A DNA stretch of 64,000 bases from Candidatus Chloroploca mongolica (GCF_004762035.2 NZ_SIJK02000024.1:1-64000); one strand, 5' to 3'; positions 1 through 8,455 are shown, counted from the stretch's first letter. Translations and numbers: made by a program. Notes: generated by a model from the letters alone, not told the origin.

Positions 1-54
1 ACCCGCAAGGGGTGCCCCTACACCGGGCCCGGTGTAGGGGCACCCCTTGCGGGT
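1..54. repeat. 54-bp perfect palindrome
   Basis: Two 27-base arms are perfectly complementary with no spacer. The arms carry GGGGTGCCCCTAC, the same GC-rich word seen in the repeat islands near 28.3, 56.5 and 60.6 kb. It lies at the window edge, so its neighbour on the left is unknown. It probably belongs to the dispersed GC-rich repeat family rather than being a dedicated terminator, since no T-tract follows. Confidence 0.85.
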
Positions 55-143
55 GCCCTGGCGGGGTGGATGCTTCGCATGCCGTCGCCGAGGCGTTGAC
101 GCCGACAGGGTGGGCGTATGCATCATAATATGTCAAAGGTAAT

Positions 144-152
144 TGGTATAAA
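144..152 (+). promoter_or_regulatory. Extended -10 promoter for the inhibitor-nuclease pair
   Basis: TGGTATAAA is a TGn-extended -10 hexamer about 20 bases upstream of the inhibitor start. No good -35 box is visible at 17 bases. A ribosome-binding site (AGGAGG) follows at about 161-166. Confidence 0.4.
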
Positions 153-172
153 TCCCGATCAGGAGGATCACC

Positions 173-586
173 ATGAGCGATGAACTCTCGCCACCTCTTC
201 CGTCTCTCGCGACGATCATGACGGCTGCAGATGATCTGATGGTTCCCAGTGAGCAGGACGCGCCTTTGCTTCCGTTTCACTGGCCTGGTGACGAACCCCT
301 GACACCGGCATCGCTCGCTGCGTTGTTGGGGCTTGCCCCTGAGACCCCGGTGGAGCAGCGTGAGCTTGAGGCGTTCTTTGGCCCGTTAACCCGTACGCGC
401 TCCTGGCATAGCCTGGCTGACCATGCACTGGTCGAGCGTTTCGCCCACCTCCACGCGACGTTGCTGGCGACCTTGACCGACCCAGTCGTCTATCGACTTG
501 GCACGATCGAGATTCAGGTGGTGATTGTTGGGCGTGATGCGTCCGGCGCGCTCGTTGGGTTGCATACGACGGTGGTTGAAACGTAG
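173..586 (+). CDS. nuiA: NuiA-family nuclease A inhibitor
   Basis: This 137-residue protein resembles the sugar-nonspecific nuclease inhibitor NuiA of Anabaena. The shared landmarks, recalled from family knowledge, are the acidic mid-region, a QVYRLG-type strand (here PVVYRLGTIEIQ), and the C-terminal VVET ending. NuiA binds NucA tightly in the cytoplasm and blocks the active site. The gene sits directly upstream of a NucA-type nuclease: its TAG ends at 586 and the nuclease ATG is at 600, so the two are probably one transcript with the inhibitor made first. The start is supported by AGGAGG upstream of ATG 173. The first ~35 residues are low-similarity and may be a lineage-specific extension. 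I am fairly sure of the family. Confidence 0.85.
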   Translation: MSDELSPPLPSLATIMTAADDLMVPSEQDAPLLPFHWPGDEPLTPASLAALLGLAPETPVEQRELEAFFGPLTRTRSWHSLADHALVERFAHLHATLLATLTDPVVYRLGTIEIQVVIVGRDASGALVGLHTTVVET

Positions 587-599
587 GAGTCTCGTCCCT

Positions 600-1799
600 A
601 TGAACGTCTTTGTGCTTGCTCTGCCTCGTCTCACCATTTTCCTGTTGCTGCTCACCCTGCTCGCTGGCTGTGTTTCAGGATCAGCGCAGGTCACCGATGC
701 GAGTCGCCACCTTGCCCTGGGCAATCCGAGTGGGGCGGTGGTTGATGTCAGGCAGCCTACCAATTATCTGTTGCTGCGCAATCAGTATGTGGTTGGCTAC
801 CATCGGGATCGTGGTATCCCCAACTGGGTCAGTTGGCACCTGCAAATGAGCGATTTCGGTCCTGCTGAACGCTATAGCGGTTCCTTCATTACCGATCAGA
901 GTCTGCCGGAGGGTTGGTATCAGGTGACCCACGCTGACTATACGAGTTCGGGGTATGACCGCGGCCATATGACGCCTTCGGCTGATCGGACGGCGACGGA
1001 AGAAGATAATATCGCCACGTTCATCCTGACCAATATTTTGCCCCAGGCCCCCGACAATAACCGTGGCGTCTGGGCACAACTCGAAGAGTATGCCCGTGCC
1101 GTGGTGCGTGAGGGCAACGAGGCCTATATCATCGCCGGTAGTGCCGGAAGTTTGGGCACCCTGGCGCAGGGGCGGCTGACCATCCCCGAACATGTCTGGA
1201 AGGTCTTGCTCTTCCTGCCTGAAGCCGAAGGCGACGACGCCGCACGGGTGACCGCCGACACGATGGTGCTGGCCGTCTGGATGCCCAACGATAACAGTGT
1301 CGCGAACGCTTCGTGGCAAGATTATCAGACGACGATTCGTTGCCTCGAAGATCTCACGGGCTATGATTTTTTCTCTACCATCGAACCGACGCTCCAGGAT
1401 CTGATCGAAGGCCAGGGTTGTCCTGACGGCAAGCCCTACCGCGCTATGCTCCCGCTCGTCGTTGATGATGAACCTGCCCCGCCGCCGCCGGTCTTCGCTG
1501 GCTGCAACGTCGATCCTGGCCCCGGCGTCGCCCCTGAGCGCCCCGTGCGCATTGTCACCGTTGATAAAATTGCCGAAACCGTGACCCTCGAAAATGTGAG
1601 TGCGACTCCGATCAATCTGGATGGCTGGCGTATGTGCAGCATCCGGGGTGGACAGGATCATCCAATCAGTGGTATGCTCGAATCAGGGACGACGCGGGTT
1701 TTCCCTGGTCCAGACGCCAATATTTGGAGCAATAGCTCTTCTGATCCCGGGGCACTCTATGATGCCGAAGGCTATCTGATCAGCTATTGGCCCGATTGA
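600..1799 (+). CDS. nucA: NucA-type DNA/RNA non-specific endonuclease, lipoprotein with C-terminal lamin-tail-like domain
   Basis: A 399-residue nuclease of the beta-beta-alpha-Me (NUC1) family that cuts DNA and RNA without sequence preference. The start at 600 follows AGGAG at 585-589. It gives a clean lipoprotein signal (hydrophobic stretch, then LAGC with Cys24), so the mature enzyme should be anchored outside the cell. A longer in-frame start at 525 would bury the signal peptide. The catalytic motif DRGHM is at 120-124 with general base His123, followed by the metal-binding Asn in PDNNRGVWAQLE (around 151-162). A proline-rich linker near 310-320 leads to a C-terminal beta-rich domain of about 90 residues (VTLENVSATPINLDGW) that looks like a lamin-tail domain, often found on surface nucleases. 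It is paired with the upstream inhibitor. Confidence 0.9.
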   Translation: MNVFVLALPRLTIFLLLLTLLAGCVSGSAQVTDASRHLALGNPSGAVVDVRQPTNYLLLRNQYVVGYHRDRGIPNWVSWHLQMSDFGPAERYSGSFITDQSLPEGWYQVTHADYTSSGYDRGHMTPSADRTATEEDNIATFILTNILPQAPDNNRGVWAQLEEYARAVVREGNEAYIIAGSAGSLGTLAQGRLTIPEHVWKVLLFLPEAEGDDAARVTADTMVLAVWMPNDNSVANASWQDYQTTIRCLEDLTGYDFFSTIEPTLQDLIEGQGCPDGKPYRAMLPLVVDDEPAPPPPVFAGCNVDPGPGVAPERPVRIVTVDKIAETVTLENVSATPINLDGWRMCSIRGGQDHPISGMLESGTTRVFPGPDANIWSNSSSDPGALYDAEGYLISYWPD

Positions 1800-1808
1800 G
1801 AGGAATAG

Positions 1809-2762
1809 ATGCAATTCACCGGTCTTCACCATGTGACGGCCATTTCGGCCCGCATTCAGGCCAATTATCAGTTTTATACCCAGACGCTCGGGATGCGTCT
1901 GGTCAAGCGTAGTGTGAATCAGGACGATGTGAGTGCCTATCACCTCTTTTATGCCGATGCGAAGGGGTCGCCAGGCACTGACCTGACCTTTTTTGATTGG
2001 CCGGTACCACCCGAGCAGCGTGGTGGCCGTTCGATTACGCGTACCTCGTTGCGTGTCGCCGGTGCCGAGGCGATCACCTGGTGGTGGCAACATCTGCGTC
2101 ATTTGGGCGTCAAGGTTGGCGAACCCGCCGAAAGCGATAGCCGCCTGACCCTCGCTTTTGAGGATGGCGAAGGCCAGCGCTTGGCTCTCGTTGACGATGG
2201 CGAAGTCGGTTCGGCCTATCCATGGGAACGTAGCCCTGTGCCAGCGGCCTATCAGATCCGCGGCCTGGGGCCGGTCATGCTCAGCGTCCCCGACCTCGCT
2301 CCGACCGATGCCGTGCTCACCAATGCGCTCAATATGCGCCTCGTGCGTGACTATGCCCATCCCGATGATGCCCGTTCGACGGTACACGTCTATGCAATGG
2401 GTGACGGAGGCCCCGCAGCCGAGTTGCATCTCGCCGTGCAACCTCATCTTCCTCCTGCGCACCAGGGTGCTGGCGGGGTGCATCATCTTGCCCTGCGTAC
2501 CCCTGATGATGCCTACGACGCCTGGGCGCAGCGGCTACGAGCGCTCCGCATTCCCAACAGTGGCAAAGTCGACCGCTACTGGTTCCGCAGCCTCTATTTC
2601 CATATCCCAGGGGGCATCTTGTTCGAGATTGCCTCGGATGGCCCTGGTTTTGCCGTGGACGAAGACGAGGCGACCCTGGGCGAGAAGATTGTGCTCGCGC
2701 CCTTCCTGGAACCGCAGCGCGAAGCCATTGTGGCAAAACTCAAGCCGCTAAACGATGCCTAG
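1809..2762 (+). CDS. VOC-family ring-cleaving dioxygenase (MhqO-like)
   Basis: A 317-residue protein with two glyoxalase/bleomycin-resistance (VOC) modules. The first opens with GLHHVTAI, whose His is the usual first metal ligand. The second carries GVHHLALR near 225 and GGILFEIASDGPGF near 270, giving the second His and the Glu of a mononuclear metal site. This architecture is that of hydroquinone/catechol ring-cleaving dioxygenases such as MhqO and LinE. The substrate cannot be read from sequence. The gene follows the nuclease by 9 bases with a weak Shine-Dalgarno (GAGAGGA), so read-through from the nuclease promoter is plausible, although no functional link is obvious. Confidence 0.8.
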   Translation: MQFTGLHHVTAISARIQANYQFYTQTLGMRLVKRSVNQDDVSAYHLFYADAKGSPGTDLTFFDWPVPPEQRGGRSITRTSLRVAGAEAITWWWQHLRHLGVKVGEPAESDSRLTLAFEDGEGQRLALVDDGEVGSAYPWERSPVPAAYQIRGLGPVMLSVPDLAPTDAVLTNALNMRLVRDYAHPDDARSTVHVYAMGDGGPAAELHLAVQPHLPPAHQGAGGVHHLALRTPDDAYDAWAQRLRALRIPNSGKVDRYWFRSLYFHIPGGILFEIASDGPGFAVDEDEATLGEKIVLAPFLEPQREAIVAKLKPLNDA

Positions 2763-2875
2763 AACCAATAAGGCGGTTGGTTTGACGCAAAGACGCCAAG
2801 GCGCAAAGGTTTTCGTGGAGGTGCGCAACCCTTCGCGGCTTCGCGTGAGTTTCTTTGCGCTGGGTCACACCCTCC

Positions 2876-2927
2876 AGGGCTACGCTGAAAATGGGGAACT
2901 TGGTTCCCCCATTTTCAGCGTAGCCCT
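2876..2927. repeat. Long intergenic hairpin
   Basis: The arms 2876-2899 and 2903-2927 pair almost fully (one bulged C at 2910) around a 3-base loop. It lies between the dioxygenase and lon. No T-tract follows, so it is a poor intrinsic terminator by standard rules. Just upstream (about 2783-2808) is the word GACGCAAAGACGCCAAGGCG, a dispersed oligonucleotide seen again in reverse near 38240-38262. Confidence 0.8.
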
Positions 2928-2980
2928 ATCGCGCCCTCAAGGCAAGTGTAAGCGTTTCGCTAGAACATGCTATCATAGCA

Positions 2981-3044
2981 TTGACTCCGATCTGAACCAG
3001 TTCCATAATAGTTATAACAAGAAAAAATGACGTTTCTGGTTCAG
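2981..3044 (+). promoter_or_regulatory. lon promoter with overlapping inverted repeat
   Basis: TTGACT (2981-2986), a 17-base spacer, then CATAAT (3004-3009) makes a strong housekeeping promoter. A 9-base inverted repeat flanks its core: CTGAACCAG (2992-3000) lies in the spacer and CTGGTTCAG (3036-3044) lies in the leader just before the ribosome-binding site. The left arm would be covered by RNA polymerase, which suggests repressor control. The factor is unknown, and the repeat does not match the CIRCE element. Confidence 0.6.
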
Positions 3045-3057
3045 TGAGGAGATATCC

Positions 3058-5493
3058 ATGAGTGAGTACACCGACGCTGCCCAGCTTTCGATAGAAAATG
3101 TATTGCCCCTGCTTGTCCTTGAAGGGGCCGTTGTCTTTCCCCATACGGTCATTAGCATTACGCTGGATGATGGTAATCTGCACGCCGCCGAGGCGGCGCT
3201 CAAGGGCGATCGCCACATTTTGCTGGCTGTCAAACGCCCCGATGCCGATGCGTCAGCCGAGCTCGCCGCACAACTCTTTCCGATTGCGGTGATCGGGCGG
3301 ATTGAACAGTCGGGTGTGTTGCCCGGTGGTGCCAGCGGCATCATTGTGCGCGGTCTCGTCCGGGCCGAGTTGCAGGATCAGGTTGCGAGCGAGCCGGCAC
3401 CTTCTTTTCGCTTTGTCCGCCGCCCTGATGTGGTTGAACTGACCCCCGCCCTCGATCAGTTGATGGTTGAAGTGCGTGCGGTCATTGATGCGGTGCTTGC
3501 CTTGCGCCCTGGCATGACCCAGGAGATTCGTAATTTTGTGCGCTCCATTGAAGATCCGGGCCATCTCGCTGATAATACCGGCTATTCCCCTGATTATACG
3601 CTCGAAGAACGCCTCGAGCTGCTCGCAACCTTTGATGTCACTGCGCGCCTGATCAAGGTGCGCGAGGCCTATCGCCAGCAACTTGCCCTGCTCGAAGTGC
3701 AGCATCGTCTCCGCCAGGAGGTGCAGGATAGTTCGACCCGTCAGCAGCGCGAGTTCTATCTCCGCCAGCAGTTGCGGGCGATCCAGAAGGAGCTTGGTGA
3801 GGACGATGCCGAGGCCACCGAGCTTGACGATCTCCGTGAGAAACTCGCCGCTGCGCAGTTGCCCGAGGCAACGCGCAAAGAGGCCGACCGCGAACTGAGT
3901 CGCCTGAGCCGGATTAATGGCAGTTCGCCTGAGTATCAGATGGTGCGTACCTACCTTGAATGGCTCGCCGAGTTGCCCTGGGGGGTCTATACCGGCAAAC
4001 CGATTGATATGGCCTTTGCCCGCGAGGTGCTCGATGCCGATCACTATGGCCTTGAGCGCGTCAAGGAGCGTCTGCTCGAGTATCTGGCGGTCAAGCAACG
4101 CCGCGCTGCGCTCGGTGAGGATACTGGGCGCGCCGGACGCGAGCCGATCCTCGCGTTTGTTGGCCCGCCCGGCGTCGGCAAGACGAGCCTCGGGCAGAGC
4201 ATTGCGCGTGCCCTTGGCCGTACGTTTGTCAGGATGAGCCTCGGTGGCGTGCGCGACGAGGCCGAGTTGCGCGGTTTCCGCCGTACTTACATCGGTTCAC
4301 AGCCCGGCCGCATTATCCAGGAACTGCGCCGCGCTGGCACGGCTGATCCGGTGATCCTGCTCGATGAGATCGATAAGATCGGCAGCGATTATCGCGGCGA
4401 TCCTGCTGCTGCGCTGCTTGAGGTGCTTGACCCTGAGCAGAATTACACTTTTACCGATCACTATCTCAATCTGCCTTTTGATCTTTCCAAGGTGCTGTTT
4501 TTGGCAACGGCTAATAATTGGGATACCGTGCCACCCGCCCTCCGCGACCGCATGGAGGTGATTGAACTTGCCGGCTATGTCGAGAGCGAGAAGTTGCGCA
4601 TTGCCGAAACCCACCTGGTGCCCCGGCAGATCCAGGCCAATGGCCTGCGAAACGAAGAGGTTCTGGTGGAGGAGCAAGCCCTCCGCGCCATCATCAATGG
4701 CTACACCCGTGAGGCGGGCGTGCGTAACCTCGAACGCAACATCGGCGGAGTCTTGCGCAAAGTCGTGCGTCAGATCACCGACACCAACCACGTTGCCCCG
4801 CCCCCGGTGATCGTCGACGGAGCCTTCGTCCGGCGTTCGCTTGGTCGCCAGCGTTTCTATAACGAGGCGCAAGAGCGCATTGATCAGCCAGGTGTCGCGA
4901 CTGGTCTGGTCTGGACACCCGTGGGCGGCGATATCATTTTTGTCGAGGCTGTCGCTGTCGAAGGCAATCGTGAATTGAAGATTACCGGTCAGCTCGGTGA
5001 TGTGATGCGCGAAAGTGCCGAAGCTGCGCTGACCTATGTGCGTTCGCGGGCCCAGACGCTGGGCATCGATCCACGCTTCTTTGAGACCCACGCGATCCAT
5101 ATCCACGTCCCTGCCGGCGCCGTCCCTAAAGATGGCCCCTCGGCAGGCATCACGATTGCCACCGCGCTCGCTTCGGCGGCGACCGGCCACCTGGTGCGCG
5201 AGGATATCGCGATGACCGGCGAGATCGCCTTGCGTGGACGAGTTCTGCCCATCGGTGGCATCAAAGAGAAGGCGCTTGGAGCGCACCGCGCAGGCATTCG
5301 TACGATCATCCTACCCCGTCGCAACATGGCCGAACTCGATGAAATGCCCGACGAGATCCGTGCTGAAATGACCTTTATCCCGGTGGATACGCTTGACGAG
5401 GTGCTCAGCGTCGCGTTGCGTCCCGATGAACGTGCCACCCTTGGGGCGATCCTCGCCGCCCCCAGGAGTGAGGAGTTGCTGCCTTCCGTTTGA
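3058..5493 (+). CDS. lon: ATP-dependent protease Lon (LonA)
   Basis: An 811-residue cytosolic AAA+ serine protease that degrades misfolded and regulatory proteins. An N-terminal substrate-binding domain (PLLVLEGAVVFPHTV) and a long coiled-coil region (around 185-260) precede the AAA+ module with Walker A GPPGVGKT near residue 370. The protease domain follows, with catalytic Ser695 in KDGPSAG and Lys738 in GGIKEK, the expected 43-residue spacing. The length is normal for bacterial LonA. GAGGAG sits at the right distance before ATG 3058. The promoter region carries an inverted repeat that may be an operator. The gene is monocistronic: a strong hairpin follows and the next gene is convergent. 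Confidence 0.97.
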   Translation: MSEYTDAAQLSIENVLPLLVLEGAVVFPHTVISITLDDGNLHAAEAALKGDRHILLAVKRPDADASAELAAQLFPIAVIGRIEQSGVLPGGASGIIVRGLVRAELQDQVASEPAPSFRFVRRPDVVELTPALDQLMVEVRAVIDAVLALRPGMTQEIRNFVRSIEDPGHLADNTGYSPDYTLEERLELLATFDVTARLIKVREAYRQQLALLEVQHRLRQEVQDSSTRQQREFYLRQQLRAIQKELGEDDAEATELDDLREKLAAAQLPEATRKEADRELSRLSRINGSSPEYQMVRTYLEWLAELPWGVYTGKPIDMAFAREVLDADHYGLERVKERLLEYLAVKQRRAALGEDTGRAGREPILAFVGPPGVGKTSLGQSIARALGRTFVRMSLGGVRDEAELRGFRRTYIGSQPGRIIQELRRAGTADPVILLDEIDKIGSDYRGDPAAALLEVLDPEQNYTFTDHYLNLPFDLSKVLFLATANNWDTVPPALRDRMEVIELAGYVESEKLRIAETHLVPRQIQANGLRNEEVLVEEQALRAIINGYTREAGVRNLERNIGGVLRKVVRQITDTNHVAPPPVIVDGAFVRRSLGRQRFYNEAQERIDQPGVATGLVWTPVGGDIIFVEAVAVEGNRELKITGQLGDVMRESAEAALTYVRSRAQTLGIDPRFFETHAIHIHVPAGAVPKDGPSAGITIATALASAATGHLVREDIAMTGEIALRGRVLPIGGIKEKALGAHRAGIRTIILPRRNMAELDEMPDEIRAEMTFIPVDTLDEVLSVALRPDERATLGAILAAPRSEELLPSV

Positions 5494-5501
5494 TGAGCGT
5501 T

Positions 5502-5548
5502 TGCCGCACGCAAAACTGCCAGCAAAGCTGGCAGTTTTGCGTGCGGCA
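5502..5548. repeat. Hairpin with GCCAGC-AAA-GCTGGC tip
   Basis: Perfect 22-base arms (5502-5523 and 5527-5548) with loop AAA lie between the convergent lon and tspO-like genes. This is a member of the hairpin family that shares a GCCAGC/GCTGGC tip (see findings). It could terminate transcription from both sides, although the T-tract lies inside the stem. Confidence 0.9.
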
Positions 5549-5556
5549 GAGCTGTC

Positions 5557-6342
5557 TTACCCTCGCCGGCGCAACCAGAGGGCCGCCCCAGCACTGAGCA
5601 GCGCAACCGCAGTTGCGACCCATGCCGCCGGGCCGACCAGCGGCGTTTCGGCCTGTTTCCTCGCGATCCCGGAAAAAGCCCAGGCCAGCACCAGCGGAAA
5701 CGCAACATCCTGCTCGCGTACTCCCATTGCTGCGCCTACACCTGCGCCAACCCCCAGCATCCCCGTCGTCCAGACCTCGGGACTCAAGCCCATGCCGTCC
5801 CATTCGGCATCATAGAGCACGACGGCGGCATTGACAATCGTGGCGACGCTGGCCCAGCCGAGATAGATGCTGAAGGGCAACCGGGCTAGTAGCCGGTCTG
5901 CCAGCGGCATCTCGGTGGCCTTGCCGAGGCGGCGATCAATCGTGATCAGCGCCAGCAACAATCCAATGATGACCCCCAGGCTGATCCCCAACTGGTTGTA
6001 GTGCCAGAGCACAATCCAACTTGCATTGGCAGCGCAGCTAAGAATGAACGGCCACGCGATCCGCTTGAGCCGTTCATTGTCGCGGTTCGATGGCAACGCC
6101 TGGTAGACCGCGTAGCTTAACAGGCCTGTGTAGATCACCCCCCAGATGCCAAAAACATAGCCAGGTGGGGTGATTAAAATAGGAAACTTGTCCGAAATTT
6201 CACCCGTGGTTTGTCCGTTAATTGGAAGCGTATTCGCTAGCACATTCACCGTTAATGTCCCGGCGAGCGCAGCCAAGACCGCCCCCTGGCGCGTCAGATG
6301 AACGTACGTTGGTTGCGCACCAGCAGTCGCAGCATTTGTCAT
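5557..6342 (-). CDS. TspO/MBR-like tryptophan-rich membrane protein
   Basis: A 261-residue membrane protein with about seven hydrophobic segments. The motif TPPGYVFGIWGVIYTGL, a run of Trp residues (WIVLWHYN) and SIYLGWASVATIVN resemble the long version of the TspO/tryptophan-rich sensory protein family, whose members bind tetrapyrroles or act as regulators and transporters. In phototrophs TspO can tune pigment genes, but nothing here proves this. The start at 6342 is chosen because GGAGGAGA precedes it; an upstream in-frame extension (to 6489) has no such site. It is divergent from the M20 peptidase with only 68 bases between starts. Confidence 0.7.
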   Translation of the reverse strand: MTNAATAGAQPTYVHLTRQGAVLAALAGTLTVNVLANTLPINGQTTGEISDKFPILITPPGYVFGIWGVIYTGLLSYAVYQALPSNRDNERLKRIAWPFILSCAANASWIVLWHYNQLGISLGVIIGLLLALITIDRRLGKATEMPLADRLLARLPFSIYLGWASVATIVNAAVVLYDAEWDGMGLSPEVWTTGMLGVGAGVGAAMGVREQDVAFPLVLAWAFSGIARKQAETPLVGPAAWVATAVALLSAGAALWLRRRG

Positions 6343-6410
6343 GAGTCTCTCCTCCGAGTATACTGTTTCTATCCACAATGTTAGACCTGTCCAAGGTACG
6401 AGGAGCCACC

Positions 6411-7778
6411 ATGTCTTCCTGGGAGTCCTATCTTGAGGCCCACCAGCCTCGTTTTGTTGACGAACTGCTCTCCTTCTTACGCATTCCAAGCATTTCGGCT
6501 ATTCCGTCCCATGCCGCCGACGTGCAACGCGCCGCCGAGTGGGTCGCCGCACGGGTCGCTGCCGCCGGACTTGAGCATGTCGAAATTTTGCCGACGGGCG
6601 GGCATCCGGTGGTCTATGCCGACTGGCTGCATGCCCCGGGCAAGCCAACCGTGCTAATCTATGGTCACTTTGACGTTCAGCCGGTGGATCCAGTTGATCT
6701 CTGGACGCATCCCCCCTTTGAGCCGCACATTATTGATGGCAAAGTCTACGCCCGTGGGGCCAGCGATGATAAAGGCAATATGCTGGTGCCAATCCTTGCG
6801 CTCGAGGCGCTTCTTCAGAGCATAGGGCACTTGCCGGTGAACGTCAAGGTCTTTTTTGAAGGCCAGGAGGAGATCGGCAGCCCGCAGATCGGGGCGTTCT
6901 TGCCGCAACACAAAGACCGCTTTGCCTGCGATCTTGTGCTCAACGCCGATGGCGGCCAGTATAGCGAGACCGAACCCGCGATCCTCGTGGCGCTACGGGG
7001 TGGCTGCGGGGTGCAGATCGATGTCAAAGCGGCCAAGATGGATCTGCACAGCGGCCTCTATGGTGGCGTCGTGATGAATCCCATCCATGCGCTGGTGATG
7101 ATCCTCGACTCGATGCGCTCGCGTGATGGACAGATCACCATCGAAGGCTTTTACGACCAGATTCGTCCACTCACTGACCTTGACCGCGATCGGATTGCCG
7201 CCGTGCCCTTTGATCCCGAAGCGATCATGGCCGATCTCGATGTGCCTGATCTCTTTGGTGAAGCTGGTTATACGCCGCAAGAGCGTGCCTGGGCCCGACC
7301 GACCCTTGAAGTCAACGGGGCCTGGGGGGGCTTCCAGGATCCAGGCATCAAGACCGTGCTGCCAAGCATGGCTCACGCCAAAATTACCTGTCGCCTCGTC
7401 GCCGACCAGGACCCCGAACGGATCGTCCAGTTGCTCCAGGCGCATGTCGCCCACCATACGCCGCCCGGCGTCACCGCGACCGTCACGCCACTTCCCTTCC
7501 GGGCGTCCCCCTATCTGACCGAAGGCAATGACCATGGCAACCAGGTTGTCCGCGAGGTGCTTGTTGAGCTGTATGGACGCGAACCCTACTATGTACGCAG
7601 TGGCGGCTCGATCCCGGTATGTAGCCTCTTCCAGCAGCATCTCGGCGTCTACAGCGCCAGTCTCGGCTTTGGCCTCGACGATGAACGCCAGCACTCACCC
7701 GACGAATTCTTCCGCCTCGCCAGCTTCCGCCGCGGCCAGACCGCTTACTGCATGACGCTCGAACGCCTCGGTCGCTAA
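6411..7778 (+). CDS. M20-family metallodipeptidase
   Basis: A 455-residue zinc peptidase of family M20 (peptidase T/carnosinase-like, COG0624), probably a cytosolic dipeptidase. The metal and catalytic landmarks are YGHFDVQPVDP near 84-94 (His and Asp), GASDDKGN (bridging Asp), EGQEEIGSP (catalytic and metal Glu), NADGGQ, and the late His in DDERQHSPDEFF. The dimerisation domain lies between them. The start at 6411 follows AGGAG at 6401-6405; the upstream in-frame ATG at 6378 lacks a ribosome site. It is divergent from the TspO-like gene and followed by a hairpin. Confidence 0.9.
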   Translation: MSSWESYLEAHQPRFVDELLSFLRIPSISAIPSHAADVQRAAEWVAARVAAAGLEHVEILPTGGHPVVYADWLHAPGKPTVLIYGHFDVQPVDPVDLWTHPPFEPHIIDGKVYARGASDDKGNMLVPILALEALLQSIGHLPVNVKVFFEGQEEIGSPQIGAFLPQHKDRFACDLVLNADGGQYSETEPAILVALRGGCGVQIDVKAAKMDLHSGLYGGVVMNPIHALVMILDSMRSRDGQITIEGFYDQIRPLTDLDRDRIAAVPFDPEAIMADLDVPDLFGEAGYTPQERAWARPTLEVNGAWGGFQDPGIKTVLPSMAHAKITCRLVADQDPERIVQLLQAHVAHHTPPGVTATVTPLPFRASPYLTEGNDHGNQVVREVLVELYGREPYYVRSGGSIPVCSLFQQHLGVYSASLGFGLDDERQHSPDEFFRLASFRRGQTAYCMTLERLGR

Positions 7779-7793
7779 CTTTTTCGCTTCTGG

Positions 7794-7830
7794 TGGCGCA
7801 AACGGCCAGCGAAGATGGCCGTTTGTGCCA
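7794..7830. repeat. Hairpin of the GCCAGC/GCTGGC family (imperfect tip)
   Basis: Arms 7794-7808 and 7816-7830 pair with one G-U. The tip is GCCAGC-GAA-GATGGC, one mismatch from the family tip. It lies just after the peptidase stop. Confidence 0.75.
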
Positions 7831-7843
7831 GCATAAGCATAGG

Positions 7844-7867
7844 TTTTGAGGGCGCGAGCCCTCAAAA
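7844..7867 (+). promoter_or_regulatory. Hairpin touching the DinB-gene ribosome-binding site
   Basis: TTTTGAGGGC (7844-7853), loop GCGA, GCCCTCAAAA (7858-7867) is a perfect 10-base stem. Its last bases overlap AAGGA (7866-7870), the only ribosome-binding site for the start at 7878. The stem could modulate translation. Confidence 0.45.
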
Positions 7868-7877
7868 GGAATGAAAG

Positions 7878-8450
7878 ATGATCAACCTCCTCCCTGTCTT
7901 CACCGGCCAGCAAACGATGGCCGATCTTGTTGCCCCAATGACGATCGCGGATCTTCGCAACGAAACCAACGAACTGACCACGCACATCCTGGCCTTGCTT
8001 GCCGACTGTGACGATGACGATGTCACCTTTCAGCCCGTTGACCCCGAGGCCAATGACCCCGTCGCCAGTTCTGCCGAAGAGGTCGGCATCGCCTGGACCC
8101 TCGGCCATGTCATTGTTCACCTGACCGCAGGTAACGAAGAGATGGCCGCGCTCGCCGCCGAACAGGCTCGTGGCGTGCCTTTCCACGGACGTTCGCGCTA
8201 CGAGGTTCCTTGGGAAACAATGACGACCGTGGCGCAACTCCGCGATCGCCTCGAAGAGAGCCGGCGCATGTGCCTTGGCTCACTTGACATGTGGCCTGAT
8301 CAGCCCGATCTTGACCTCACTGGCGAAGCCTGGCCCGGCGGCCCGGTGGTTGATGCCCGTGGTCGCTACCTCATTGGCATCGGCCATGCCGTGAGTCACC
8401 TCGACCAGATCAAAGAGATCATTCGCCAGAGCCACGCAGCAAAAAAATGA
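7878..8450 (+). CDS. DinB/YfiT-like four-helix protein
   Basis: A 190-residue protein of the DinB-like superfamily (four-helix bundle, often binding a metal through three His). The pattern is visible: TLGHVIVHLT near residue 78 supplies the first His residues and GIGHAVSHLDQIKEII near 172 supplies the last pair, typical of DinB_2/YfiT proteins. Members include thiol transferases (bacillithiol and mycothiol S-transferases), so a detoxification role is possible but unproven. The start at 7878 uses AAGGA 7 bases upstream. A second ATG at 7917 (MADL) is less likely. Confidence 0.7.
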   Translation: MINLLPVFTGQQTMADLVAPMTIADLRNETNELTTHILALLADCDDDDVTFQPVDPEANDPVASSAEEVGIAWTLGHVIVHLTAGNEEMAALAAEQARGVPFHGRSRYEVPWETMTTVAQLRDRLEESRRMCLGSLDMWPDQPDLDLTGEAWPGGPVVDARGRYLIGIGHAVSHLDQIKEIIRQSHAAKK

Positions 8451-8455
8451 GTAAG

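Noticed and set aside
681-1661. Long minus-strand open frame opposite the nuclease
   Set aside because: It mirrors the codon pattern of the real gene, has no ribosome site and no known motif; similar shadows occur opposite lon, copA, the tad genes and others.
2755-3030. Open frame of 91 codons overlapping the dioxygenase end
   Set aside because: It is made of dispersed repeat words, a hairpin and the lon promoter; no ribosome site and no recognisable protein pattern.
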